DNA from: JBCCRH01 sp039208045
GTDB lineage: Bacteria; Bacteroidota; Bacteroidia; Chitinophagales; Saprospiraceae
Length of the DNA: 10,654 nucleotides
Direction of reading: 5' to 3'
Assembly (NCBI GenBank): GCA_039208045.1
Contig: JBCCRH010000199.1
Span: 1-10,654, forward strand
Below are positions 1-6,446 of the stretch, in pieces. A program made the position numbers and the translations under genes. The notes under the pieces were generated by a model, which saw only the letters and a list, made by a program, of their open reading frames with translations, was not told where the DNA came from and ran no database searches. Numbering within the stretch: the stretch's first letter is position 1; each line of letters starts with the position of its first letter.

Positions 1-495
1 CAACTCCCAAACCCCTCAACCCCTCAACCCCAAAACAAATACACCGAACAACAAGTCAACCTCAACCAACTCCTAGCAGAAGTACAAGCCAACGCTACCA
101 AAGAAGAAGCCCTCGAAATCGTTCCACTAACCAATGAAAAAGCAGCCGAAGTATGGGCGGCATTAGTAGAGCAATGCAAGCACGACTCGCTAAAATCCGT
201 GCTGAAAGCAGCCGAATTACGCGTGGAAGAAGAAGAGCTGAAGATTTTGGTAGGCTCCGCTTTTGGCGAGAGTATGATCCGAGAGGAGCAAAATCAAATC
301 ATGGAATTTTTGACCCAGGCATTTGGACGGCAGTCCCTGACCCTACGCATTGCTAAAGACCCAGCGAAGGTAGTGCAAGCGCCGAAGCGCAAAAAGCCCA
401 TGACGGATCGGGAGAAGTTTCTGAAAATGGCCGAGTCGAATCGCTTGGTGCTGGATGTTCAAAAGCGCTTTGATTTGCGGCCGGATACGGATTAA
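1..495 (+). CDS. dnaX: DNA polymerase III subunit gamma/tau, C-terminal part (5' end outside window)
   Basis: The reading frame is open from base 1 and stops at TAA 493-495, giving the last 164 residues. DnaX is the AAA+ clamp-loader subunit that assembles the sliding clamp and couples the polymerases at the fork. The ATPase part lies upstream of the window. What is visible is a Pro/Gln/Asn-rich linker (about residues 1-20 of the fragment), a small alpha/beta domain containing LTNEKAAEVWAALVEQ, and a basic linker (KRKKP). The tail, MTDREKFLKMAESN followed by a segment ending KRFDLRPDTD, is the ending I associate with Bacteroidota DnaX (family knowledge). No frameshift signal for a short gamma form is visible here; if present it would lie upstream. 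The linker is encoded by an 8-bp tandem repeat described separately. The stop codon overlaps the stop of the convergent gene. An unrelated protein with a similar tail is possible but unlikely. Confidence 0.8.
   Translation, partial: QLPNPSTPQPQNKYTEQQVNLNQLLAEVQANATKEEALEIVPLTNEKAAEVWAALVEQCKHDSLKSVLKAAELRVEEEELKILVGSAFGESMIREEQNQIMEFLTQAFGRQSLTLRIAKDPAKVVQAPKRKKPMTDREKFLKMAESNRLVLDVQKRFDLRPDTD
6..31 (-). repeat. 8-bp tandem repeat (TCAACCCC on +) forming a G-quadruplex motif on the minus strand
   Basis: On the plus strand TCAACCCC occurs at 16-23 and again at 24-31, preceded by the degenerate units CTCCC and AAACCCC. The minus strand therefore has four G-runs (complement of 28-31, 20-23, 12-15 and 6-8) with loops TTGA, TTGA and TTT. 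This fits the standard G3+N1-7 four-run rule for an intramolecular quadruplex. It lies inside dnaX, on the template strand, and encodes part of the Pro/Gln linker. Because the unit is 8 bp it shifts reading frame at each copy, so the peptide itself is not repetitive. The array may extend upstream of the window. Confidence 0.75.
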
Positions 496-1727
496 TCAAA
501 AGGATAAGTGTAGGCTACATTTTTGACAGAGTCATAGTAAACGAAGTGTTTAGCTGCAAGTGCAACTTGGACGTTGGCTGCACAGCTTTTTTGAAGGATG
601 GAGGATGGATTTTTGCGTACTATATTGCTCATGGCTACAGCATTGGCGCCATCTTGCAATTGCTTGGCAGCTTTGCGACGGTGTGCTAATGTCGGGTGCG
701 AAGTAGGCAATTTGCCCTCTTCATGCTTAAAAGCATAGCTGGCCTTGGCCATAAAGTCCTTGTAGGCACGATTAAAATACTTGTTGAATGTTTCTTTTCG
801 GGATACAGCACGAGGCATAAAATTCTTTTTCACGTTCGTATGGTGGATCATCTCACTTGGAGACTTGGTATTATCTTTTTTGGCACGATTATATGCTAGA
901 GATGCATTGTAAGCAGCCACTACTTGGCCATATACGGTGCCAACTGTAGCTGCATATATCTTGTTGGGATCTTGTCCTAGGAGTTTAAGCATTTCAACCA
1001 TAAACCCCACTTGAAGTACTATAATCCCTCCACTAAGTAGAGCGCTACCGCCTAGTAGGCTATTAGTAAGACTCAACCCTCCTTTACCTATAGCCACAGC
1101 TGATTTCTTAACTACCCGTTCTGTATCAGTTTCTTCCAGCTCTGTAGGAGTAGGTTTAATACCTCCTGGTAGCGGAATATCTTCTAGTTTTACTTTCTCT
1201 GGCTTAGGCTCAGGCTTTTTGGGAAGGGGCTTACCAGGAAAGCTCACATATACGGATGCCCTGCGCTGAGAAGCTAGCTCTTTATTGCCTTTCTGCTCTC
1301 CGATTGAGTTGGTGGATATAGAAAAGTTAGTGCTATTTTTACTCAAGACATCTTTTAAGAAAGAGGCTACTATGGCACTTCTGAAATTAGCGAGAGCCAT
1401 ATTATCTTTTTCGCTACCTCGATAATCAGCGTAGCCTTCGATATGGATTTCTGCCTTATACTTTAGCATTAAAATATTGAGGTCACGGGCCAGCGCTGTA
1501 AGTACTTGTTTATCTGAGGGGTCTAGACTACTGTCGCCAGTTTTAAAAAAGATTTCTGCTCTGGAGCTGATACTGCTCTGATCTTTGTAAAGCTTCGACT
1601 GTTGTTGATCTGCTGGTTTAAAGAACGCTGCCTTATCGTTCCCGAAAAAGGGGGATTCATTACGGAGTGCTGAAGTAGTTTGATTAGACGGCTCGTTGTC
1701 GGCCTTTTGTAGTTTTTCGTTTCCCAT
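492..1727 (-). CDS. OmpA-like domain protein without signal peptide; possible eCIS-associated cargo
   Basis: This is a 411-residue protein. Residues 1-50 are polar with no Sec signal or lipobox. They contain PFFGNDKAAFFKPADQ (26-41), which resembles the leader that precedes DUF4157 or cargo domains in proteins linked to extracellular contractile injection systems. Residues about 56-163 form an OmpA C-terminal-like domain: IFFKTGDSSLDP, then IEGYADYRG, then NMALANFRSA and QRRASVYVSF. D101 and R116 align with the Asp and Arg that bind peptidoglycan diaminopimelate in OmpA. A Pro/Lys linker (165-180) follows, then a Gly-rich hydrophobic stretch (208-245) that could be a membrane helix. The basic C-terminal region (290-411) I do not recognise. 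An OmpA domain without an export signal is odd for a cell-envelope protein and would fit delivery by another route, or binding within an injection particle. The gene stands alone, divergent from the Crp-like gene. The OmpA-like call is firm; the eCIS link is inference. Confidence 0.7.
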   Translation of the reverse strand: MGNEKLQKADNEPSNQTTSALRNESPFFGNDKAAFFKPADQQQSKLYKDQSSISSRAEIFFKTGDSSLDPSDKQVLTALARDLNILMLKYKAEIHIEGYADYRGSEKDNMALANFRSAIVASFLKDVLSKNSTNFSISTNSIGEQKGNKELASQRRASVYVSFPGKPLPKKPEPKPEKVKLEDIPLPGGIKPTPTELEETDTERVVKKSAVAIGKGGLSLTNSLLGGSALLSGGIIVLQVGFMVEMLKLLGQDPNKIYAATVGTVYGQVVAAYNASLAYNRAKKDNTKSPSEMIHHTNVKKNFMPRAVSRKETFNKYFNRAYKDFMAKASYAFKHEEGKLPTSHPTLAHRRKAAKQLQDGANAVAMSNIVRKNPSSILQKSCAANVQVALAAKHFVYYDSVKNVAYTYPFD

Positions 1728-1751
1728 TCGATGGTTTTAGAGGTATGATGC

Positions 1752-1785
1752 TAAAGATATGAATAAAACAGGACACAATAGCAAA
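1752..1785 (-). promoter_or_regulatory. Candidate promoter of the minus-strand OmpA-like gene
   Basis: Reading the minus strand, TTTG (complement of 1782-1785) is followed after 22 bases by TATCTTTA (complement of 1752-1759). That is one mismatch from the Bacteroidota -7 box TAnnTTTG, at a plausible distance from a -33 TTTG. Transcription would start near 1746, leaving a 5' leader of about 20 bases before the ATG at 1727. No Shine-Dalgarno sequence is evident, which is usual in this phylum. Confidence 0.35.
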
Positions 1786-1879
1786 TACTCGGAGGGGCCA
1801 GAAAATAGACAAATGTAATTTGGGCGACCTGCAAAGGGGTTGTATTTTGTTGTGACCAAGACAGTTAAATAGAGTAGTT

Positions 1880-1912
1880 TTTGGCTTGACCAACCCAACA
1901 AATAAATTGGGT
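1880..1912 (+). promoter_or_regulatory. Candidate promoter of the Crp-like gene with an overlapping inverted repeat
   Basis: TTTG at 1880-1883 is followed after 19 bases by TAAATTGG (1903-1910), one mismatch from TAnnTTTG. Transcription would start near 1917, about 40 bases before the ATG at 1958. The inverted repeat ACCCAA (1893-1898), 8 bases, TTGGGT (1907-1912) covers the -7 box, the position expected of a repressor or autoregulatory operator. A Crp-family dimer could bind such a dyad, but the half-site does not match the Crp TGTGA or FNR TTGAT consensus. The rest of the gap 1728-1957 shows nothing else. Confidence 0.35.
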
Positions 1913-1957
1913 GTTATGGAATAAACTGTCCAAAAAAAATAAAATAGTGCTGCGACT

Positions 1958-2653
1958 ATGAGCAATCAGAACTCTTTTTGGTACCTCGAAAATATAGATG
2001 TAACTGGTATTTTTTGTCCCCAAAAAATAGCTAGGGGAGACCTCCAAAATCACGATCACAAGATTTATGACAAGGGAGAGTACATTTTTTTACCCAACGA
2101 ACATGCGGACCGCATTTACTTTCTGACAGAAGGGCGGGTGAAAATTGGCTCGTACAGTGAAGCGGGGAAAGAAATTACAAAAGCGATCCTAGGTAAAGGG
2201 GAGGTATTTGGAGAGTTATCGCTCATTGGCGAAGATCGCCGTCGCGATTTTGCCTATGCGATGGAAAAGACGGTGGTTTGTATACTCACGGTAAACGAGA
2301 TGCGATTGCTGATGCGTGAGCACAATGGACTGAGTCTGTTTCTGATGAAAATCATGGGCTCGCGGATGCTAGAGATGGAGCAGCGCTTAGAGTCTTTGGT
2401 GTTTAAAGATTCGCGAACACGCATTATTGAGTTTTTGCATGGCTTGGCAGAAAAGAAAGGCCAGCGCGTGGGCTACGAAATGCTGGTTCGCCGCTTTATG
2501 ACCCACCAAGAAATTGCTAATCTTACAGCAACATCCCGGCAGACGGTAACCACCGTGCTGAATGAGTTGCGCAACCGAAATATTCTCACCTTCAACCGGC
2601 GTCGGCTACTCATTCGTGATATGGAGCAATTGTCGCAGGCAACAGATTCATAA
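1958..2653 (+). CDS. Crp/Fnr-family transcriptional regulator
   Basis: A 231-residue protein, the usual length for this family of dimeric activators/repressors. Residues about 18-115 form the cyclic-nucleotide-binding-like beta barrel (YDKGEYIFLPNE, then LTEGRVKIG, then GEVFGELSLIGED). A long dimer helix spans about 117-148. The C-terminal winged helix-turn-helix (about 152-225) contains MTHQEIANLTATSRQTVTTV (181-200) as helix-turn-helix core and the wing ILTFNRRRLLI. In the phosphate-binding turn the Arg-Ser of E. coli Crp reads Arg-Asp (R97-D98 on my count), so classical cAMP binding is doubtful. There is no N-terminal cysteine cluster, so it is not an FNR-type iron-sulfur sensor. The effector is unknown. 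It is divergent from the OmpA-like gene and 82 bases upstream of the helicase gene. A dyad at 1893-1912 hints at autoregulation (inference). The ATG at 1958 gives a complete domain. Confidence 0.88.
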   Translation: MSNQNSFWYLENIDVTGIFCPQKIARGDLQNHDHKIYDKGEYIFLPNEHADRIYFLTEGRVKIGSYSEAGKEITKAILGKGEVFGELSLIGEDRRRDFAYAMEKTVVCILTVNEMRLLMREHNGLSLFLMKIMGSRMLEMEQRLESLVFKDSRTRIIEFLHGLAEKKGQRVGYEMLVRRFMTHQEIANLTATSRQTVTTVLNELRNRNILTFNRRRLLIRDMEQLSQATDS

Positions 2654-2683
2654 ACTACAATCTAGCACACTTGATTATGATGG

Positions 2684-2698
2684 GCGCATAATTTGCGC
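2684..2698. repeat. Perfect inverted repeat between the Crp-like gene and the helicase gene
   Basis: GCGCA-TAATT-TGCGC is a perfect 5-bp dyad with a 5-base centre, flanked more loosely by TAGC (2663-2666) and GCTA (2697-2700). It lies 30 bases after the Crp-like stop and 37 bases before the helicase ATG. There is no T-tract after it, so a terminator is unlikely; an operator or a short mRNA hairpin are the alternatives. The sequence TAATTTG within it is one base short of a -7 promoter box. Confidence 0.4.
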
Positions 2699-2735
2699 TA
2701 ACTTGGAGAGTATTAAAATCATTGGGTGTTAGAAA

Positions 2736-5700
2736 ATGGCAGGATCGACTCTTTCGTTACAACAACATAACGAGGCTTTTTCCCGAGTATTGGCAGAGCT
2801 GAATGCAGCTCAACGCAAAGCAGTAGAGCAGATTGAAGGGCCTGTGCTAGTCATAGCAGGGCCAGGCACAGGGAAAACCCATATCCTTACTGCACGGATT
2901 GGTAAAATTCTGTTGGAGACCGATACGCAAGCCCACAATATTCTCTGTCTTACCTTTACCGATGCGGGTGTACAGGCCATGCGCGAGCGGCTGATTAGCT
3001 TTATCGGGCCGGAGGCGCATCGAGTGCATATTTACACCTTCCACTCTTTTTGCAACAGTATTATTCAAGAGAATTTGGAGTTTTTTGGGCGGCACGATTT
3101 GGAGCCGCTGAGCGAGTTAGATCGGATCGAGATTATTCGGAAGCTACTCGATGATTTGCCTATTCAGCATCCGCTGAAAAAAGGGCGAGTGGATAGCTAT
3201 TTTTACGAGCGGCACCTTTATGACTTGTTTAAAAAAATGAAAGCAGAGGCTTGGTCAGTGGAGTTGGTACATGAAGCTATAAATAGTTATTTGGCCTCTT
3301 TAGAGACAAGGCCTGAGTTTATTTATAAAGTCAATAGAGGCCACATCAAGAAGGGGAGCTTAAAGGAGGAGAAGATAAAGGCAGAAGCCCAAAAAATGGA
3401 GCGCTTGCAGGTAGCTGCTGACCTATACCCAGCATATCAGCGCGCTTTGCGCAAAGCACGCCGGTACGACTATGACGATATGATTCTATGGGTGTTGGAT
3501 GCCTTTCGGCGAAATGAAGGGATGCTGCGTCGCTATCAAGAGCAATATTTGTATGTGCTGGTCGATGAATATCAAGATACCAATGGAGCACAGAATAATA
3601 TTATCACCCAGCTGATCGACTACTGGGAAGTGCCTAACATCTTCATCGTGGGCGATGATGACCAGTCCATTTATGAGTTCCAAGGCGCACGCCTCAAAAA
3701 TCTGAGTGATTTTTACCAGCGCTACATTGATCACACCGAATTAGTGGTACTTACCGAAAATTACCGCTCTAGCCAGCATATTCTAAATGCTGCACACCAT
3801 CTTATCCAGCGAAATGAAAAGCGGATTATGCGTGACCTGCAAGAGGTTGGCATTGAGAAGTTCTTACAAGCCAAAAATGCAAGGGTGGCAGCGCTACAGG
3901 TACGCCCAAAAATCGTTCAGTATCCCAACCGTATGCAGGAAGATGCTGCGGTGGTCACAGCGATCGAGCAGTTATATGAGAATGGAGCAGATTTATCAGA
4001 AGTAGCTATCATTTATGCGCAACATAAGCAAGTCGCTACTATTCAGGAGTTGCTTCAGCGCAAGGGGATTCCGTTTCAAACCCGCCGAAAAGTCAACGTG
4101 CTCGATCAGCGCATTATTCAGAACCTAAGGGTATTGCTGCGGTACTTACAACACGAGTTACAGCTAGCTTATAGTGGAGAATATCTATTATTCCAGCTAC
4201 TGTATTTTCCTTTTTTTGAAGTAGCCCCTCGTGATATTGCAAAATTGGGTTTTTATTTGCGAAAGCTACCTACTACGCAGCGCCCTCACTGGCGCGACGC
4301 TATTGCAGATCGAGCGCTCTTGGAAAGCTTAGCATTGGAACATGCAGCAGCCTTGCTGGCCGTCAGTACATTCCTGGAAGAACTAATGGTGCAGCAAGCT
4401 AGCCTGAGCTTACCAGCATTTATCGAAAGGGTAGCCAATAAGAGTGGCCTATTAGGCTATATTTTTGAGCATCCGGAGCGCAATTGGCTACTGCAAGTGC
4501 TCCGCACTTTTATGGATTTTGTAAAAGAGGAAACAGACCGCTCCCCACGGATTAAGCTCAAGCGCTTGCTTGATATTTTGGAAAAGCTGGATAGCAATCG
4601 CATTTCGGTAGAGCTAAATAAGGCCATAGGTGATACAGAAGGGGTGCAACTGCTTACGGCACACAGCTCTAAAGGACTAGAGTTTGAGCGAGTATTTATC
4701 ATTGATGGTGTGAAGGACTACTGGGAACCACGCAATCGGATCGGATCGAGCCGCTTTGCCCTACCCGATACCTTGACCTACTCTAATGAAGAAGATGCTA
4801 TCGAAGCCCGGCGACGTCTATTTTTTGTAGCGATGACTCGGGCAAAAGTGGGCTTGCACCTAAGTTTTAGCGCAAGCAACCTAAAAGGTAAGCCCTTGCA
4901 GCAAGCGCGCTTTATTGATGAACTATTGGAGCAAGAGGGAATATCGCTAACGACGGATAGCCTAGACGCAGAGGAGCTGCTGCCCATACAGCATCTACAG
5001 CTGACAAGTGTAGAGCTACCCACTATAGCGCCTGTTGATTCGGTTTGGGTAGCTGAGGCCTTAGAAGGGTTTGTGCTGAGTATTTCTGCTATGAATCGCT
5101 ATCTGAAGTGCCCATTGAGCTTTTTTTATGAACATGTTTTGCGTGTGCCGTCTTTTGTGAGTGAATCGGCTAATTATGGGATAGCGATACACAACGCCTT
5201 ACAGCGACTATTCGAAAAGCGCGAGGTAGACCCTGATCGGCAGTTTTTACCAGTTGATCAGTTGGTACATTTCTTCGAGCAAGAACTGGATCGCATTAGT
5301 GGTTTTTTTGGCGACCAGAGCTACCAGAAATGGCTAGCGCTGGGGCGACAGCAACTGAGCGCGTACTATCGGCATCATGTTCCGCAATGGGTTTACAAAA
5401 CGAAGGTGGAGTGGCCATTTCGGCAAGTAGAAGTAGATGGCGTTCCGCTTACAGGAGTGATTGATCGAGTTGACTATCTGGATAATACCACGGTTCGGCT
5501 AATTGATTATAAAACGGGAAAGCCAAAGGCTGAGCGTTTGCGTAAACCTAGTGCCCGTAAGCCGTATGGAGGGAGCTATTGGCGGCAATTACTGTACTAT
5601 AAGATATTGTTTGAAGAGGCTGGAAATACATCGGAATTGGTACAATCAGCAGCCATCTCCTACTTGGAAATGGATGCTAAAAGTACGTTTGTGGAGCAAG

Positions 5701-5888
5701 AGTTTTCTTTCAATAGAGCACAGATTGAAACCATGAAAACATGGATAAAAAAGGTGTACGAAAAAATTCAAGCTCAACAGTTTTACGAAGGTTGTGGTGA
5801 ACCCTCATGTAAATGGTGCGAGGCCGTCCGACAGCGAGAAATGCCGACAAGTTTTGCAGATTCTGCCATCGAAGCATTGGATGATTAA
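2736..5888 (+). CDS. UvrD/Rep-family DNA helicase fused to a PD-(D/E)XK iron-sulfur nuclease
   Basis: A 1050-residue superfamily 1A helicase with a RecB/AddB-type nuclease at its C-terminus, expected to unwind and resect DNA ends in recombination or repair. Helicase motifs in order: Walker A AGPGTGKT (41-48), TFHSF (101-105), motif II DEYQD (277-281), motif III GDDDQSIYEFQGA (306-318), motif IV TENYRSS (340-346), motif V LLTAHSSKGLEF (639-650), motif VI RRLFFVAMTRAK (693-704). The nuclease starts near 780 with AMNRYLKCPLSFFYEHVL (785-802, C792). Then come GIAIHNAL (H819), GVIDRVD (D910), IDYKTGK (D924, K926) and QLLYYKILF. The tail has C1020-x4-C1025-x2-C1028. With C792 this matches the split four-cysteine 4Fe-4S arrangement of AddB and Cas4-like nucleases. 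All catalytic residues appear intact. It resembles actinobacterial AdnA/AdnB subunits in architecture, yet no second subunit gene is adjacent. It may share a transcript with the upstream regulator, though an 82-base gap with a dyad separates them. Confidence 0.9.
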   Translation: MAGSTLSLQQHNEAFSRVLAELNAAQRKAVEQIEGPVLVIAGPGTGKTHILTARIGKILLETDTQAHNILCLTFTDAGVQAMRERLISFIGPEAHRVHIYTFHSFCNSIIQENLEFFGRHDLEPLSELDRIEIIRKLLDDLPIQHPLKKGRVDSYFYERHLYDLFKKMKAEAWSVELVHEAINSYLASLETRPEFIYKVNRGHIKKGSLKEEKIKAEAQKMERLQVAADLYPAYQRALRKARRYDYDDMILWVLDAFRRNEGMLRRYQEQYLYVLVDEYQDTNGAQNNIITQLIDYWEVPNIFIVGDDDQSIYEFQGARLKNLSDFYQRYIDHTELVVLTENYRSSQHILNAAHHLIQRNEKRIMRDLQEVGIEKFLQAKNARVAALQVRPKIVQYPNRMQEDAAVVTAIEQLYENGADLSEVAIIYAQHKQVATIQELLQRKGIPFQTRRKVNVLDQRIIQNLRVLLRYLQHELQLAYSGEYLLFQLLYFPFFEVAPRDIAKLGFYLRKLPTTQRPHWRDAIADRALLESLALEHAAALLAVSTFLEELMVQQASLSLPAFIERVANKSGLLGYIFEHPERNWLLQVLRTFMDFVKEETDRSPRIKLKRLLDILEKLDSNRISVELNKAIGDTEGVQLLTAHSSKGLEFERVFIIDGVKDYWEPRNRIGSSRFALPDTLTYSNEEDAIEARRRLFFVAMTRAKVGLHLSFSASNLKGKPLQQARFIDELLEQEGISLTTDSLDAEELLPIQHLQLTSVELPTIAPVDSVWVAEALEGFVLSISAMNRYLKCPLSFFYEHVLRVPSFVSESANYGIAIHNALQRLFEKREVDPDRQFLPVDQLVHFFEQELDRISGFFGDQSYQKWLALGRQQLSAYYRHHVPQWVYKTKVEWPFRQVEVDGVPLTGVIDRVDYLDNTTVRLIDYKTGKPKAERLRKPSARKPYGGSYWRQLLYYKILFEEAGNTSELVQSAAISYLEMDAKSTFVEQEFSFNRAQIETMKTWIKKVYEKIQAQQFYEGCGEPSCKWCEAVRQREMPTSFADSAIEALDD

Positions 5889-6032
5889 CCAATGATAAGA
5901 TCCTCTGTTACTGCTTTGGTGTTGTTTTCCGCAGTATTGTTGCGATAGTGTTCTGCACGGTTCATAATAAAAGTGTTTGTTTTAAACTGGGGGTGTTGTG
6001 CCCCATTGTATGTAAAATAAAATAAATGCTAA

Positions 6033-6167
6033 TTGGATGAATATGCGCTAGTATTACGTTTAATAACTATAGAACACTGTGAAAAATTAACTGGGTTGAT
6101 CTTATATTACTTTTGCTGTAAGATACTGTAAATTACCCTTAGAACCCAGCAGGTTATTATTTTTTTT
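6033..6167 (+). ncRNA. Candidate structured small RNA or leader with its own promoter and T-tract
   Basis: A promoter-like pair, TTG (6033-6035), 19 bases, TACGTTTA (6055-6062), would start RNA near 6067. Within the next 100 bases an outer stem CTGGGTT (6091-6097) / AACCCAG (6143-6149) encloses an inner stem ATCTTA (6099-6104) / TAAGAT (6119-6124). Ten bases after the outer stem comes a run of eight T (6160-6167). Stem, nested stem and T-run together suggest an RNA of about 100 nt with an intrinsic-type end. The distance from stem to T-run is longer than ideal, and the outer loop is 45 bases. I do not recognise a known family; 6S-like RNAs of this phylum have a similar size but I cannot show the match. 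Confidence 0.3.
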
Positions 6168-6205
6168 AATATAAAAGTATTCCCCAATAGTGTAACATGG
6201 GCATA

Positions 6206-6219
6206 AAAAATCGATTTTT
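6206..6219. repeat. 14-bp perfect palindrome AAAAATCGATTTTT
   Basis: The sequence equals its own reverse complement over 14 bases. It lies in the non-coding region upstream of atpB. It could be a protein-binding site; the AT-rich arms also make a chance origin fairly likely. Confidence 0.35.
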
Positions 6220-6251
6220 AAAGCGTTTGATAAGTTGTTCTAAAAAAGACA

Positions 6252-6321
6252 TTGGCGAACTAATATTCTGTTAAAAAAATATTTTGGCGAACATTAATCG
6301 CTATCCATCCCGCTTCGCCAA
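6252..6321. promoter_or_regulatory. Three TTGGCGAA motifs (two direct, one inverted): candidate operator array
   Basis: TTGGCGAA occurs at 6252-6259 and 6284-6291 on the plus strand, 32 bp apart (three helical turns). It occurs a third time as TTCGCCAA at 6314-6321. Both plus-strand copies continue with C, giving a 9-bp match. Three copies of one 8-mer in 70 bp of AT-rich non-coding DNA are not expected by chance. The spacing would put the two direct copies on the same face of the helix. The second and third copies could also form a hairpin with a 22-base loop. They sit about 120-190 bp before the atpB promoter box. The binding protein is unknown. Confidence 0.5.
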
Positions 6322-6377
6322 GTGCATGCGAATTTACGCTGGTTTCGCTTCATAACTCCTTGTTTTTCAGGCAGTCC

Positions 6378-6394
6378 AAAAAGCTCAGCTTTTT
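6378..6394. terminator. Terminator-like hairpin AAAAAGC-TCA-GCTTTTT
   Basis: A perfect 7-bp stem with a 3-base loop ends in five T on the plus strand and, by symmetry, on the minus strand. The form is that of a small bidirectional intrinsic terminator, though the stem has only two G:C pairs. It would insulate the atp operon from upstream transcription, or end an RNA made from the interval before it. An adjacent A/T-only dyad (6398-6404 with 6415-6421) may add to it. Confidence 0.4.
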
Positions 6395-6438
6395 GTAAAA
6401 AAAGATGAAAGTTCCTTTTTTAGGACACACAAAGTGGC

Positions 6439-6446
6439 TACCTTTG
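6439..6446 (+). promoter_or_regulatory. Candidate -7 promoter box TACCTTTG of the atp operon
   Basis: TACCTTTG is an exact match to the Bacteroidota -7 consensus TAnnTTTG. The -33 region, about 20 bases upstream, is a T-run (6416-6421) without a clear TTTG. Transcription would begin near 6451-6453, giving a 5' leader of about 27 bases before the GTG at 6479. It is the best-placed promoter for the operon. Confidence 0.6.

Noticed and set aside
1..36. C-rich repeat as a CRISPR array or telomere-like end
   Set aside because: Units are 8 bp without spacers and lie in an open coding frame that continues into dnaX.
153..356. 67-codon plus-strand frame within dnaX
   Set aside because: Out of frame with dnaX, whose frame matches a conserved protein end; translation looks random.
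1684..1965. 93-codon minus-strand frame covering the intergenic region and the start of the OmpA-like gene
   Set aside because: Overlaps the start of the OmpA-like gene out of frame and spans the promoter region; no recognisable domain.
1958..5888. Defence island (regulator plus helicase-nuclease)
   Set aside because: Neighbours are housekeeping genes (dnaX, atp), there are no methylase, transposase or integrase genes, and the helicase-nuclease fits general DNA repair.
5990..6004. GGGG-TGTTGTG-CCCC dyad as a terminator of the helicase gene
   Set aside because: Only four pairs, no T-run after it, and more than 100 bases past the stop codon.
6159..6170. Identical 12-mer ATTTTTTTTAAT here and at 7876-7887
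   Set aside because: Low-complexity A/T sequence; a chance match in an AT-rich genome is likely.
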